Assembly: GCF_040361215.1 (NCBI RefSeq)
Contig: NZ_APND01000001.1
Coordinates: forward strand, 682,001-746,000
Source: Salinisphaera dokdonensis
Lineage (GTDB): Bacteria; Pseudomonadota; Gammaproteobacteria; Nevskiales; Salinisphaeraceae
Length of the DNA: 64,000 nt
Direction of reading: 5' to 3'
The notes below the pieces were generated by a model, which saw only the letters and a program-made list of their open reading frames with translations, did not search any database and had not been told where the DNA came from. Position 1 is the first letter of the stretch; every line of letters begins with the position of its first letter. The translations under genes and the position numbers were made by a program. Shown piece by piece: positions 49,895-60,911 of this stretch.

Positions 49895-49968
49895 TGGCTG
49901 GGGGAGAGGGATTCGAACCCCCGTTGGCGGAGTCAGAGTCCGCAGTCCTACCACTAGACGATCCCCCA
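49895..49968 (-). tRNA. tRNA-Gln (anticodon CTG)
   Basis: This is a 74-base cloverleaf on the minus strand: acceptor TGGGGGA pairing with TCCCCCA, D-arm GTCT/GGAC, anticodon stem GCGGA/TCCGC with loop CTCTGAC (anticodon CTG, reading CAG), T-arm GGGGG-TTCGAAT-CCCTC, and an encoded 3' GCCA. It closely resembles E. coli glnV. It lies just after rpsI and is followed at once by a terminator. Confidence 0.95.
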
Positions 49969-49980
49969 ACAAACTGGGAC

Positions 49981-50010
49981 GACCGCTCGCCGGGCAGGCG
50001 GCGAGCGGTC
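49981..50010 (-). terminator. hairpin after rpsI
   Basis: A perfect 11-bp stem (GACCGCTCGCC at 49981-49991, GGCGAGCGGTC at 50000-50010) lies 11 bases after the rpsI stop. The downstream side is only weakly T-rich, so some transcripts may continue into tRNA-Gln, which starts 12 bases further and has no evident promoter of its own. Confidence 0.6.
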
Positions 50011-50021
50011 GGCAATCGTCG

Positions 50022-50414
50022 CTAGCGCTTGGAGTACTGCGGCGATTTGCGGGCCTTGTGCAGGCCGATCTTCTTGCGCTCGACCTTACGAGCGTCGCGA
50101 GTCATGTAACCCGCGGCGCGCAGCGGCGCGCGCATCATCTCATCGTACTGCACCAGCGCACGGGACAGTCCGTGGCGGATGGCGCCGGCCTGACCGTTCG
50201 GGCCGCCGCCGGCGACCGTGACGTTGATGTCGAAACGGCCTGTGGCGTCCGTGGCTTCCAGCGCTTGGCGCACGATCATGCGCGAGGTCGGACGGCCGAA
50301 GTAGTCGTCCAGCGACTTCTTGTTGACCGTGATCTGGCCACTGCCCGGCTTGATGAAGACACGGGCGGTCGCGGTCTTGCGACGGCCGGTTCCGTAGGCT
50401 TGTTCGGTTGCCAT
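50022..50414 (-). CDS. rpsI: 30S ribosomal protein S9
   Basis: This is a 130-residue protein: YGTGRRKTATARVFIKPG at the start, NGQAGAIRHGLSRALVQYD in the middle, and the basic tail GLHKARKSPQYSKR that reaches the decoding site. It is three bases downstream of rplM, the universal rplM-rpsI pair. Confidence 0.98.
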   Translation of the reverse strand: MATEQAYGTGRRKTATARVFIKPGSGQITVNKKSLDDYFGRPTSRMIVRQALEATDATGRFDINVTVAGGGPNGQAGAIRHGLSRALVQYDEMMRAPLRAAGYMTRDARKVERKKIGLHKARKSPQYSKR

Positions 50415-50417
50415 CTA

Positions 50418-50846
50418 CTAAATCTCCAGCGTCTGCGGCTGCTGTGCGGTATGCGGATGCTCGGCGCCCGGATAGACGCGCAGCTTGCGGGCCATCTGAC
50501 GGCCCAGCGGATTCTTGGGCAGCATGCCCTTGACCGCGTGCTCGATCACGCGCTCCGGGTGTGCCGCGAGCTGATCTTCGAGCGTGATCGACTTGAGGTT
50601 GCCGACGTAGCCCGTGAAACGGTAGTAGATCTTCTGCTGCGGCTTTTTGCCGGTGACCCGAATCTTGGAGGCGTTCACGATCACGATGTGATCGCCGACA
50701 TCCATATGCGGGGTGTATTCCGGCTTGTGCTTGCCACGCAGGCGCGTGGCGACTTCCGAAGCCAGACGACCAAGTGTCTTGCCGTCGGCATCGACGACAT
50801 ACCAGTCACCGGGGACTTCGTCTTTCTTCGCAGAAAACGTCTTCAT
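50418..50846 (-). CDS. rplM: 50S ribosomal protein L13
   Basis: This is a 142-residue protein with the L13 signatures WYVVDADGKTLGRLASEVA, RGKHKPEYTPHMDVGDHIVIVNA, and VIEHAVKGMLPKNPLGRQMARKLRVYPGAEHPHTAQQP. It binds 23S rRNA early in large-subunit assembly. It starts a two-gene operon with rpsI behind a good sigma-70 promoter. Confidence 0.98.
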   Translation of the reverse strand: MKTFSAKKDEVPGDWYVVDADGKTLGRLASEVATRLRGKHKPEYTPHMDVGDHIVIVNASKIRVTGKKPQQKIYYRFTGYVGNLKSITLEDQLAAHPERVIEHAVKGMLPKNPLGRQMARKLRVYPGAEHPHTAQQPQTLEI

Positions 50847-50874
50847 TGCACTGTTCCTGGACCAACGCGATTAG

Positions 50875-50930
50875 GCAGCCGGGCGGCTGCGAAAGCGCGC
50901 AATTCTATAGGGCGTACACGGGATTTGCAA
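50875..50930 (-). promoter_or_regulatory. rplM-rpsI sigma-70 promoter and leader hairpin
   Basis: On the minus strand the -35 is TTGCAA (50925-50930), the spacer is 17 bases, and the -10 is TAGAAT (50902-50907). The roughly 49-base leader contains the hairpin GCAGCC-GCCC-GGCTGC (50875-50890). L13 is known to bind its own leader in other bacteria, so this hairpin may be autoregulatory, which is inference. Confidence 0.65.
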
Positions 50931-50959
50931 CGCCCGGATTCGGGCTCGCCATGAATGGG

Positions 50960-51547
50960 CTACGGACAGCGGCCCATGATCTTTTCCAAATCGGTGCGCT
51001 GGCTACGCGGATACCGCTTTGGATAGCCGTACCATAGCAGACCTACGCAGTATTCGCGCGCGGGATCGATACCCAGCGTCGGCAACAGATCAGGATGGCG
51101 GGTCGCTTCCCCGCTGATCCATTTGCTGCCCAGGCCCGCGCTGTGCAGGTAGAGCGTCAGGTTCTGAAGCGCGCAGGCACAGGCTGCGTAATCTTCGCGT
51201 GCGGTAACCGGATCGTCATTGATCTGGCAGGTCACCGCGAGCCAGCCGGGCATCTGTTGCCAGCGCTCGCGCTTTGCCGCGGCGACCTCGTCGCCCTTGC
51301 GCGCGGCTACCAGCTGCGTATTCAGATCGATGACTGCGGCCTGGCTTTGCGGCCCGAGCAGATAGAAACGCCAGGGCTGGGTCAGGTGATGATTCGGTGC
51401 CCAGCGCGCAACCTCGATCGCTTCCTGGACGATCGCCTCGTCGGGTACCTGCTCCGTGAACTGGTCGATCGTACGCCGCCCGCGTATGAACTCGGCCGCC
51501 TGGGCCGGCGTGATCGGACTGGGCGTGAGCGCGGCGCGATCGGCCAT
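50960..51547 (-). CDS. nitroreductase-family FMN protein (YdjA-like)
   Basis: This is a 195-residue protein of the nitroreductase fold: RRTIDQFTEQVPDEAIVQEAIEVARWAPNHHLTQPWRFYLL at the N terminus, a central SAGLGSKWISGEA, and a C-terminal VGLLWYGYPKRYP. The short length and the NHHLTQPW motif fit the YdjA group, which uses FMN and NAD(P)H to reduce nitro compounds; the native substrate is unknown. It follows lptE by 36 bases on the same strand. Confidence 0.88.
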   Translation of the reverse strand: MADRAALTPSPITPAQAAEFIRGRRTIDQFTEQVPDEAIVQEAIEVARWAPNHHLTQPWRFYLLGPQSQAAVIDLNTQLVAARKGDEVAAAKRERWQQMPGWLAVTCQINDDPVTAREDYAACACALQNLTLYLHSAGLGSKWISGEATRHPDLLPTLGIDPAREYCVGLLWYGYPKRYPRSQRTDLEKIMGRCP

Positions 51548-51583
51548 GACGAACCCTGCGATTGGAGATTGACGCGGGCGAGT

Positions 51584-52129
51584 CTAGAGCTTGTCGTTCG
51601 CGCTGGCCACGCGCAGCAGGATCAGGTTGGCGAGTTCCTCATGCATGCTGGTGAGGAGTTCGCGCTGTTCCTGTTCGGCACCCAGACGCTCGGTGTTGTC
51701 GAAACTGTAGTTACGACTGATCCGGAGGGTCTCGTTGCGCAGCTGGCTCGCGCCTTTGACGTCGTAGTCGAAGGACACGGCGGTGGTGAGTTCGTACTCG
51801 GCCACCCGGCCGTCCACCGGGCTCACGGAGACGATGCGCTGGCGATTCTCGATCTCTTCGATATCCAGACGTGCCGGCGCATTCGCCTGGCCAAGCACGC
51901 CGCGTTCGCGCAGCCGCTGACGCAGGGTTTCCACCAGCGGCGGATCGCCTACGCGATAGTCGTCGTTGTAGCTGACGTACATCGACTGGATGCCGTCCGG
52001 CAAAGGCGATGCGCCCTGCAGATGAAAGCCACAGCCGGCAAGCAGCATGGCGCCGGTGGCGAGCAGGACGGTCAGTGCGGCGCGCGCATTCAAGCGCCGA
52101 CGGCCGGTTACAGCATTGGTCTTTTTCAT
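51584..52129 (-). CDS. lptE: LPS-assembly lipoprotein LptE
   Basis: This is a 181-residue lipoprotein. The signal ends in the lipobox LLAGC (Cys about 33), followed by GFHLQGASPLPDGIQSMYVSYND, the typical N terminus of LptE. It forms the plug of LptD and brings LPS to the outer leaflet. It follows leuS by eight bases, the conserved gammaproteobacterial leuS-lptE order. The usual next gene holA is not here; a nitroreductase follows instead. Confidence 0.93.
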   Translation of the reverse strand: MKKTNAVTGRRRLNARAALTVLLATGAMLLAGCGFHLQGASPLPDGIQSMYVSYNDDYRVGDPPLVETLRQRLRERGVLGQANAPARLDIEEIENRQRIVSVSPVDGRVAEYELTTAVSFDYDVKGASQLRNETLRISRNYSFDNTERLGAEQEQRELLTSMHEELANLILLRVASANDKL

Positions 52130-52137
52130 AGCGCGAT

Positions 52138-54576
<2,439 letters not shown>

Positions 54577-54677
54577 TGGCGACTATCGATCGGGCGGTCG
54601 AAAAACAGCGGGCAAGTGTACTGCGTCGCTTGCCGCTTCGCATCAGCCGGCGCGATGCGCAACCGGCTGTGAGGTGC

Positions 54678-56204
54678 CTACGACGCCTTACGCGGACGCC
54701 GATTGAGCAGCAGACCGGCGAGCAGGCTCAGGCCGGTAAGCAGGAAGCCGGTGATCCACAGCGGCGTATCACCAATCCGCATATAGGGCGTAAGCCCGGT
54801 GCGGGGCTGCACCTGCGATTCGATATTCGCTACCTCGAACTCGGGCGTGCGCTCACGCACCCGGCCGTCGTAATCGATGATCGCGGAGATGCCTGTGTTG
54901 GCCGCGCGCAGCATCGGCCGGCCGGCCTCGAGTGCGCGCATGCGCGCGATCTCCAGATGCTGGGCGGCCGCAGTGGTGCCGGCAAACCAGCCGTCGTTGG
55001 TGACGTTGACCAGCACGCCGGCCTGCGGCAACGCCTTGGCAATCTCATAGCCGAAGGCGTCCTCGAAACAGATCGACAGCCCAAGCTTCACGCCGCGCAC
55101 ATCGATCAGCGACTGGTCATCCGCGCCGAAGCCAAAGCTGCTGTAACGCATGTCGATGCCGTCGAGCCAGCTCTTGACGAAATCCGGCACGGGAAAATAT
55201 TCGCCGAAAGGCACGAGATGACGCTTGTAGTACCGCCCCTCGCCCGCGCCGAGCGCGAGCACCGCGTTGTAATACGGGGCGTCGGCGCCTTCGTGGACGA
55301 GCACGCCAGCGAGCACGGTCTGGTCACGCTTGCCGGCAAGCTGGGTGATATCCGCGAGGTATGGCTCGACCTGATTGGCCGGTGCCGGGATCGCCACCTC
55401 TGGCCATACGACCAGATCCGCATTCGAGCGCTCGGTCATCGACCGGTAACGCTCGAGCGTCGTCGGGAAGGTGTCGCGCTGCCACTTGATCGCCTGATCG
55501 AAGTTGCCCTGCACCACATCCACGCTGATCGGCTCGCCGTCCGGCCGGGTCCATTCCATGGCCGGCGGCGTGTACCACAGGCCCAGCGGCGTAAGCGCGA
55601 TGAGCACGACCGCGATCGCCCGCGCGGCCAGCGAGCCGGCGAACAGCAGCGTGACGATGCCGGCGCTGATCATCATGAGTACGCCGAGGAAATACACGCC
55701 GCCGATCGGCGCCAGCGATGTCACCGGCGCATCAATGAGCGAGTAACCCAGCGACAGCCAGGGAAAGCCGGTCATCACCCAGCTGCGCACCAGTTCGGCG
55801 AGCAGCCAGGCGCCGGGCAGAACGACAATCGCCCAGAGCGTGCGCGGCAGGCGCCGCGTGAAGCCGGCCAGCGCACCTACAAACGCCGGGTAAAGCGACA
55901 TATAGACGGTGAGCAGGCAGACGAGGCCGATCGCCATCGGCAGCGGCGCGCCGCCGTAGTAGTAGGTGGACACGAAGGTCCAGTAGATGCCGGTGCCGAA
56001 ATGGGCCAGCCCGAACACGAAACCGCGCCAGGCACCGCGGCCGGTCGTCGCCGGCCACCAAAGCGCGATCAGGCCGACCAGCGCGAGGAAGGTCAGCCCG
56101 TAATAACCGAACGGCGCGAAGCCGAGCGTGGCCGCCGCGCCCAGCAGCGCGGGCAGCAGCAGATCAAGCAGCAGGCTAAGGCCGACGGTCTTTGCCTTCG
56201 ACAT
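54678..56204 (-). CDS. lnt: apolipoprotein N-acyltransferase
   Basis: This is a 508-residue membrane enzyme. N-terminal TM helices (about 1-200) precede a nitrilase-like periplasmic domain with the catalytic Glu in VVWPEVAIP, Lys in YYKRHLVPFGEYFP and Cys in LSICFEDAFG. It adds the third acyl chain to lipoproteins. Its start is two bases from the corC stop, as in the usual corC-lnt pair. Confidence 0.95.
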   Translation of the reverse strand: MSKAKTVGLSLLLDLLLPALLGAAATLGFAPFGYYGLTFLALVGLIALWWPATTGRGAWRGFVFGLAHFGTGIYWTFVSTYYYGGAPLPMAIGLVCLLTVYMSLYPAFVGALAGFTRRLPRTLWAIVVLPGAWLLAELVRSWVMTGFPWLSLGYSLIDAPVTSLAPIGGVYFLGVLMMISAGIVTLLFAGSLAARAIAVVLIALTPLGLWYTPPAMEWTRPDGEPISVDVVQGNFDQAIKWQRDTFPTTLERYRSMTERSNADLVVWPEVAIPAPANQVEPYLADITQLAGKRDQTVLAGVLVHEGADAPYYNAVLALGAGEGRYYKRHLVPFGEYFPVPDFVKSWLDGIDMRYSSFGFGADDQSLIDVRGVKLGLSICFEDAFGYEIAKALPQAGVLVNVTNDGWFAGTTAAAQHLEIARMRALEAGRPMLRAANTGISAIIDYDGRVRERTPEFEVANIESQVQPRTGLTPYMRIGDTPLWITGFLLTGLSLLAGLLLNRRPRKAS

Positions 56205-56206
56205 TC

Positions 56207-57067
56207 CTATTCGGATGCCTCCGGCAGAATCGTCATCTGGAACAGGTGGATACGCCGCGAATCGGCGCGCTGCACGTTGAACTGGAAGCGGTCGATGATG
56301 GTCGTCTCGCCGCGCTTGGGCATATGCCCGAACTCGTGCACCACCAGCCCGCCGATGGTGTCGAAGTCCTCGTCCGAGAACTCGGTCTCGAAGTATTCGT
56401 TGAATTCCTCGACCGGCGTGAGGCTGCGAATAAGAAAACGATTCTTCTCTTGGCGCAGGATGTTCGCGCCCTCGGCCTGGTCGTATTCGTCGTCGATATC
56501 ACCGACGATCTGTTCGAGCGCGTCTTCGATCGTGACCAATCCGGCCACGCCGCCGTATTCATCCACGACCACGGCCATGTGGTTGCGCGAAGCCTTGAAC
56601 TCCTTGAGCAACACGTTGACGCGCTTGGACTCGGGCACGTACACCGCCGGGCGCAGCACCGAGGCCAGCTCGAAATTGTCGCCGTCGTTGCCGGACTCGG
56701 CCAGCTGGAGCATGTCCTTGGCGAGCAGGATGCCGACCACTTCGTCGCGCGACTCGCCGATCACCGGAAAGCGCGAATGGCCGGACTCGATGGCACTGGA
56801 GAGCACGTCCACCGCGGCGGCGTCGGATTCGACCACTACCATCTGCGAGCGCGGAATCATGATGTCGCGCACCTGCTGCTCCGACACCTTCAATACGCCC
56901 TGCATCATCCACAGCGCATCGATATCGAGAAGACCGTTCTCCTGCGCCTCCTTGAGCACGGTGACCAGTTCATCGCGGTCGCGCGGCGGGCCGGCGAGGC
57001 TCATGCCGATCTGTCGCAGCCAGTTTCCGCTGTTCCGACTCTGGTCGCTGTCGTCGTCGTCGCTCAT
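56207..57067 (-). CDS. corC: CorC/HlyC-type CBS-domain protein
   Basis: This is a 286-residue protein without TM helices. Two CBS domains (about 65-190, RDIMIPRSQMVVVE ... NHMAVVVDEYGGVAGLVTIEDALEQIVGDI) precede a CorC_HlyC domain (about 205-280, FNEYFETEFSDEDFDTIGGLVVHEFGHMPKRGE). It is linked to magnesium and cobalt homeostasis in other bacteria. It sits between ybeY and lnt as in E. coli. Confidence 0.94.
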   Translation of the reverse strand: MSDDDDSDQSRNSGNWLRQIGMSLAGPPRDRDELVTVLKEAQENGLLDIDALWMMQGVLKVSEQQVRDIMIPRSQMVVVESDAAAVDVLSSAIESGHSRFPVIGESRDEVVGILLAKDMLQLAESGNDGDNFELASVLRPAVYVPESKRVNVLLKEFKASRNHMAVVVDEYGGVAGLVTIEDALEQIVGDIDDEYDQAEGANILRQEKNRFLIRSLTPVEEFNEYFETEFSDEDFDTIGGLVVHEFGHMPKRGETTIIDRFQFNVQRADSRRIHLFQMTILPEASE

Positions 57068-57121
57068 TGGCTTGCGGCCAGAACCGCATCCTCCCTTGTT
57101 ATGAATAGCGGCCCGCAGCCG

Positions 57122-57595
57122 TCAGATTGCTGTGTCGCGCTCGCGATACGGGTCGTCGTGACCCAATCCGGCCATGATCCGGCGTTCCAGCGCTTCCATG
57201 GTTTCAGCTTCATCGTCGCCGATGTGATCGTAGCCGAGCAAGTGCAGCACACCGTGCACGACCATATGACATAGATGCACGTCGACCGACTTGTGCTGTT
57301 CGCCAGCCTCGCGCTCGATCACCGGCATACAGATCACCAGATCACCGAGCACCACCAGCCCCGGCAGTTCGGCGCCCGCCGGAAACGACAGCACGTTGGT
57401 CGCATAAGGCTTGTCGCGATACTGGCCGTTGAGCTCCGCGGACTCGGCCTCGTCAACCAACCGCACGGCGATCTCGTAGACCGGCTCGTCGTCCTGTTCG
57501 GCGCCGCGCAGGGCCGCGACGGCGGCCGCCTCGAGAGCGTCCGTGTCGACGGCTTCTATACCGGGCGCGCAATCCAGCGCGAGTTCGACATTCAT
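57122..57595 (-). CDS. ybeY: endoribonuclease YbeY
   Basis: This is a 157-residue metalloprotein. The zinc site HLCHMVVHGVLHLLGYDH gives the His-x3-His-x5-His pattern near the end, preceded by NVLSFPAGAELPG. It takes part in 16S rRNA 3'-end maturation and ribosome quality control. It is seven bases downstream of ybeZ. Confidence 0.95.
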   Translation of the reverse strand: MNVELALDCAPGIEAVDTDALEAAAVAALRGAEQDDEPVYEIAVRLVDEAESAELNGQYRDKPYATNVLSFPAGAELPGLVVLGDLVICMPVIEREAGEQHKSVDVHLCHMVVHGVLHLLGYDHIGDDEAETMEALERRIMAGLGHDDPYRERDTAI

Positions 57596-57601
57596 GCGGT
57601 G

Positions 57602-58585
57602 CTAGCTGTCGCCCTGAGCGGCTTCGCTTTCGCGGTCGTAAGCCTGGACGATGCGCTGAACCAGCGGGTGGCGGACCACGTCGCGGGCCGAGAACTTGGT
57701 CACGCTGATGCCCTCGATACCGTTGAGGAGCCGGACGGCATGACGCAGCCCGGACTTCTTCGCGACCGGCAGGTCGACCTGGGTCATGTCGCCGGTGACC
57801 ACCGCGGTGGAACCGAAGCCGATACGGGTGAGGAACATCTTCATCTGTTCGACGGTGGTGTTCTGCGCCTCGTCAAGGATGATGAACGCCTCGTTGAGCG
57901 TACGACCACGCATATAGGCCAGCGGCGCGATCTCGATCACGTTGCGCTCGATCAGCCGCCCCACGCGGTCGAAGCCGAGCATTTCATAGAGCGCGTCGTA
58001 GAGCGGACGCAGGTAGGGGTCGATCTTCTGGGCCAGATCGCCAGGCAGAAAGCCCAGCCGTTCGCCGGCCTCCACCGCCGGGCGCACCAGCAGCAGACGC
58101 CGCACGCGTTCGGACTCGAGCGCATCGACCGCTGCGGCCACCGCCAGATAGGTCTTGCCGGTACCGGCCGGGCCGATGCCGAAATTCAGGTCGTTCTCGG
58201 CCAGGTTGGCCAGATAACGGCGCTGGCTCGGCCCACGGCCGCGAACCAGCCCGAGCCGGGTCTTGATCACGACATCCTTGGCGGACTGCTCGTCCTCGGG
58301 TTCGCCCTTGCGCTCACGCTCGGCGGTGCGCGCCACGATATGCACGCGCTCCGGGTCGATCGCGCCGGCAGCCGTCGCGCTGTACAGCTCGTTGAGGGTA
58401 TCGATCGCGGCCTCGCTCGAGACCGCTTCGCCTTCCACCTGGAATTGATGACCGCGGTTGTGCACCTGCACGCCGAGCGTGCGCTCGATCAGGCGCAGGT
58501 GTTCGTCCTGCGGGCCGCACAGATGTGCCAGCCGCGTGGTGTCCGGCGGCGTGAGTTCCAGGGACTTACGGATATTTTCGCTCAA
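57602..58585 (-). CDS. ybeZ: PhoH-like ATPase YbeZ
   Basis: This is a 327-residue PhoH family protein. Walker A is GPAGTGKTYLAVAAA and Walker B is EAFIILDEAQNTT; GFGSTAVVTGDMTQVDLP follows. An N-terminal KH-like region (residues 1-100) precedes the ATPase. It is an RNA-related NTPase that interacts with YbeY. The gene order miaB-ybeZ-ybeY-corC-lnt equals E. coli. Confidence 0.95.
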   Translation of the reverse strand: MSENIRKSLELTPPDTTRLAHLCGPQDEHLRLIERTLGVQVHNRGHQFQVEGEAVSSEAAIDTLNELYSATAAGAIDPERVHIVARTAERERKGEPEDEQSAKDVVIKTRLGLVRGRGPSQRRYLANLAENDLNFGIGPAGTGKTYLAVAAAVDALESERVRRLLLVRPAVEAGERLGFLPGDLAQKIDPYLRPLYDALYEMLGFDRVGRLIERNVIEIAPLAYMRGRTLNEAFIILDEAQNTTVEQMKMFLTRIGFGSTAVVTGDMTQVDLPVAKKSGLRHAVRLLNGIEGISVTKFSARDVVRHPLVQRIVQAYDRESEAAQGDS

Positions 58586-58652
58586 GATGACTCGTCGGTT
58601 GTGCCGGGCTTTGCGCCGCGCGGCGTTGACTGTAGTGCGGTCGGCGTCGCTG

Positions 58653-60035
58653 TCAGCCCGCCGCGGCGGCCAGATCCGGCGTGGCCGGCTCGGGCTCGAT
58701 CACGGACACGCGTCCACGCAGGGAGTTGTCCAGCGCTTCGGTAATCTCGATCTCGATGAAGTGCCCGACCATGCGCGGATGGCCGTCGAAGTTAACCCAG
58801 CGATTGGAATCGGTGCGCCCGGCCATCTGGCCACCACCGCGCTTGGATTCACGCTCGACCAGAACACGCTGGGTGGTACCGACCATGCCCTGCATGTATT
58901 GCCGGTTGAAGTCGCCGATGCGCGCCTGCAGGCGCGCAAGGCGTTCTTTCTTGACCTCGCGCGGCGTGTCGTCGGTCATGTCGGCCGCCGGCGTGCCGGG
59001 GCGCTTGCTGTAGACGAACGAGAAAGCGGCATCGAAGCCGATGTCCTCGACCAGCTGCATGGTCTGCTCGAACTCTTCCTCGCCCTCACCCGGATGGCCG
59101 ACGATGATGTCGGTTGACAAGCTGATGTCCGGGCGCACTTCGCGCAGCTTCGCGATGCGCTCACGAAAATGCTCGGCCGTGTAGCCGCGCTTCATCTGCT
59201 CCAGCACCGCATCCGAACCGGACTGCACCGGTAGATGCAGATAGTTGGCGAGCTTGGGCACGCGGGCATAAGCCTCAATCAGCGCATCCGAAAATTCCAG
59301 CGGATGGCTGGTGGTGTAGCGGATACGCTCGATACCTTCGATCTCGGCCACGAACTCGACCAGCATCGCCAGATCACAGACCGAACCGTCTTCCATCGGC
59401 CCGCGATAACCGTTGACGTTCTGTCCCAGCAGGGTGATTTCCTTAACGCCCTGCTCCGCCAACTCCGCGACTTCCAGAATCACGTCGTCGAACGGTCGCG
59501 AGATCTCCTCGCCGCGGGTATACGGCACCACGCAGAAGCTGCAGTACTTGGAGCAGCCTTCCATGATCGACACGAACGCGGTCGCGCCTTCGGCCTTGGC
59601 CGGCGGCATATGATCGAACTTGTCGATCTCCGGAAAGGCGATATCGACGATGCCGGCGCCGTTGTCCTGCACGGCGTCGAGCATCTCCGGCAGCCGGTGC
59701 AGCGTCTGCGGGCCGAACACCATGTCGACATATGGCGCGCGTTCGCGGATGGCATGGCCTTCCTGAGATGCCACACAGCCGCCCACGCCGATCACGAGAT
59801 CTGGGCGTTCTGCCTTGAGCTCGCGCCAGCGGCCGAGCTGCGAGAACACCTTCTCGGCCGCTTTTTCGCGCACGGAGCAGGTGTTCAGGAGAATGACGTC
59901 GGCTTCTTCCGGCGTATTGACGCGCTCGGCGCCGCGCTGCTTGCGCAGCACTTCCACCATCTTGGCCGAGTCGTACTCGTTCATCTGGCAGCCCCAGGTC
60001 TGAACGAAGACTTTGGGTTGGGTCGTGCTGGTCAT
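58653..60035 (-). CDS. miaB: tRNA-2-methylthio-N6-dimethylallyladenosine synthase MiaB
   Basis: This is a 460-residue radical-SAM methylthiotransferase. The UPF0004 domain has three cluster cysteines (TWGCQMNEYDS, LLNTCSVREKA, GVGGCVASQEG). The radical-SAM motif CSKYCSFCVVPYTRGEEISR follows, and a C-terminal TRAM domain is at about 375-445. It adds the ms2 group to i6A37 in tRNAs reading UNN codons. Confidence 0.97.
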   Translation of the reverse strand: MTSTTQPKVFVQTWGCQMNEYDSAKMVEVLRKQRGAERVNTPEEADVILLNTCSVREKAAEKVFSQLGRWRELKAERPDLVIGVGGCVASQEGHAIRERAPYVDMVFGPQTLHRLPEMLDAVQDNGAGIVDIAFPEIDKFDHMPPAKAEGATAFVSIMEGCSKYCSFCVVPYTRGEEISRPFDDVILEVAELAEQGVKEITLLGQNVNGYRGPMEDGSVCDLAMLVEFVAEIEGIERIRYTTSHPLEFSDALIEAYARVPKLANYLHLPVQSGSDAVLEQMKRGYTAEHFRERIAKLREVRPDISLSTDIIVGHPGEGEEEFEQTMQLVEDIGFDAAFSFVYSKRPGTPAADMTDDTPREVKKERLARLQARIGDFNRQYMQGMVGTTQRVLVERESKRGGGQMAGRTDSNRWVNFDGHPRMVGHFIEIEITEALDNSLRGRVSVIEPEPATPDLAAAAG

Positions 60036-60267
60036 GACCGTTCGTGCCCATTTCGGGCGAATTCAAGCAAGCCTAATATTGTAACCCACACCACAAAACC
60101 TGGCGCCTGTCGAGACGCATGGGCCGACCAGTAGGCCGAAATCCTTCTTCTCCCTTCGTCGGGCGCGTGTAGCGGTCGCCGACATGGCCGCGGCGCCAGT
60201 CTTAGCCGGAGGTTCGGCCCGACCCTCAATCGAATACGCCGTCCAGCGGAGAGCGCCGAAACAACAA

Positions 60268-60286
60268 GGCCCGCGCTTGGCGGGCC
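60268..60286 (-). terminator. terminator of the ssb transcript
   Basis: A perfect 7-bp stem (GGCCCGC at 60268-60274, GCGGGCC at 60280-60286) is followed on the minus strand by TTGTTGTTT. It lies 31 bases after the ssb stop. Confidence 0.7.
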
Positions 60287-60316
60287 TCGTGGCACTCGAT
60301 CTGCGGAGCGACGATC

Positions 60317-60874
60317 CTAGAAGGGAATATCGTCGTCCAGGTCGTCGTCGAAGCCCGGATCGCCGCCGGCCGGCTCGCGCTGCGGCGGCTGGTAGGACTG
60401 CTGGCCACCGCGACCCTGGCCCTGACCTCCGCCGCCCTGGCCTTGGCCGTAGCCGCCACCGCCGCCCTGCTGTTGCGGGCGCTGCTGCTGGCCGCCGCCA
60501 CCGCCGAAGGGCGCGCTGCCGCCACCGCCGCCGCCCTTGGAATCGAGCATCTGCATCTCGTTGCCGACAATCTCGGTGGTGTACTGATCGACACCGTCCT
60601 TGTTCTGCCACTTGCGAGTCTGGATACGACCCTCGACATAGATCTTCGAACCCTTACGCAGGTATTCGCCCGCGACCTCGGCCAAGCGCGCGAAGAACAC
60701 CACGCGGTGCCATTCGGTGCGCTCCTGCATTTCGCCGCTGGACTTGTCGCGCCAGGTATCGGAGGTGGCTACGTTCACGTTGGTCACCGCGGTGCCGCCG
60801 GCGGTATAGCGCGTTTCCGGGTCGGCGCCTAGATTGCCGATCAGAATCGCCTTGTTTATGCCTCTACTTGCCAT
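60317..60874 (-). CDS. ssb: single-stranded DNA-binding protein
   Basis: This is a 185-residue protein. The OB fold (NKAILIGNLGADPETRYTAGGTAVTNVNVATSDTW ... TEWHRVVFFARLAEVAGEYLRKGSKIYVEGRIQTRKW) is followed by a Gly/Gln-rich linker (about 112-165) and the acidic tip DDDIPF that recruits partner proteins. It is 37 bases downstream of the MFS gene and near uvrA. Confidence 0.98.
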   Translation of the reverse strand: MASRGINKAILIGNLGADPETRYTAGGTAVTNVNVATSDTWRDKSSGEMQERTEWHRVVFFARLAEVAGEYLRKGSKIYVEGRIQTRKWQNKDGVDQYTTEIVGNEMQMLDSKGGGGGGSAPFGGGGGQQQRPQQQGGGGGYGQGQGGGGQGQGRGGQQSYQPPQREPAGGDPGFDDDLDDDIPF

Positions 60875-60911
60875 TGCAACACTCCATCGATGATTGGATC
60901 GCCGACACGCT

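Noticed and set aside
49247..50015. Several open frames of 90-230 codons on both strands within the repeat array.
   Set aside because: They read through terminators, tRNA complement and palindromes and give repeated sequences such as KKPAMRRALG; these are known-type artefacts, not genes.
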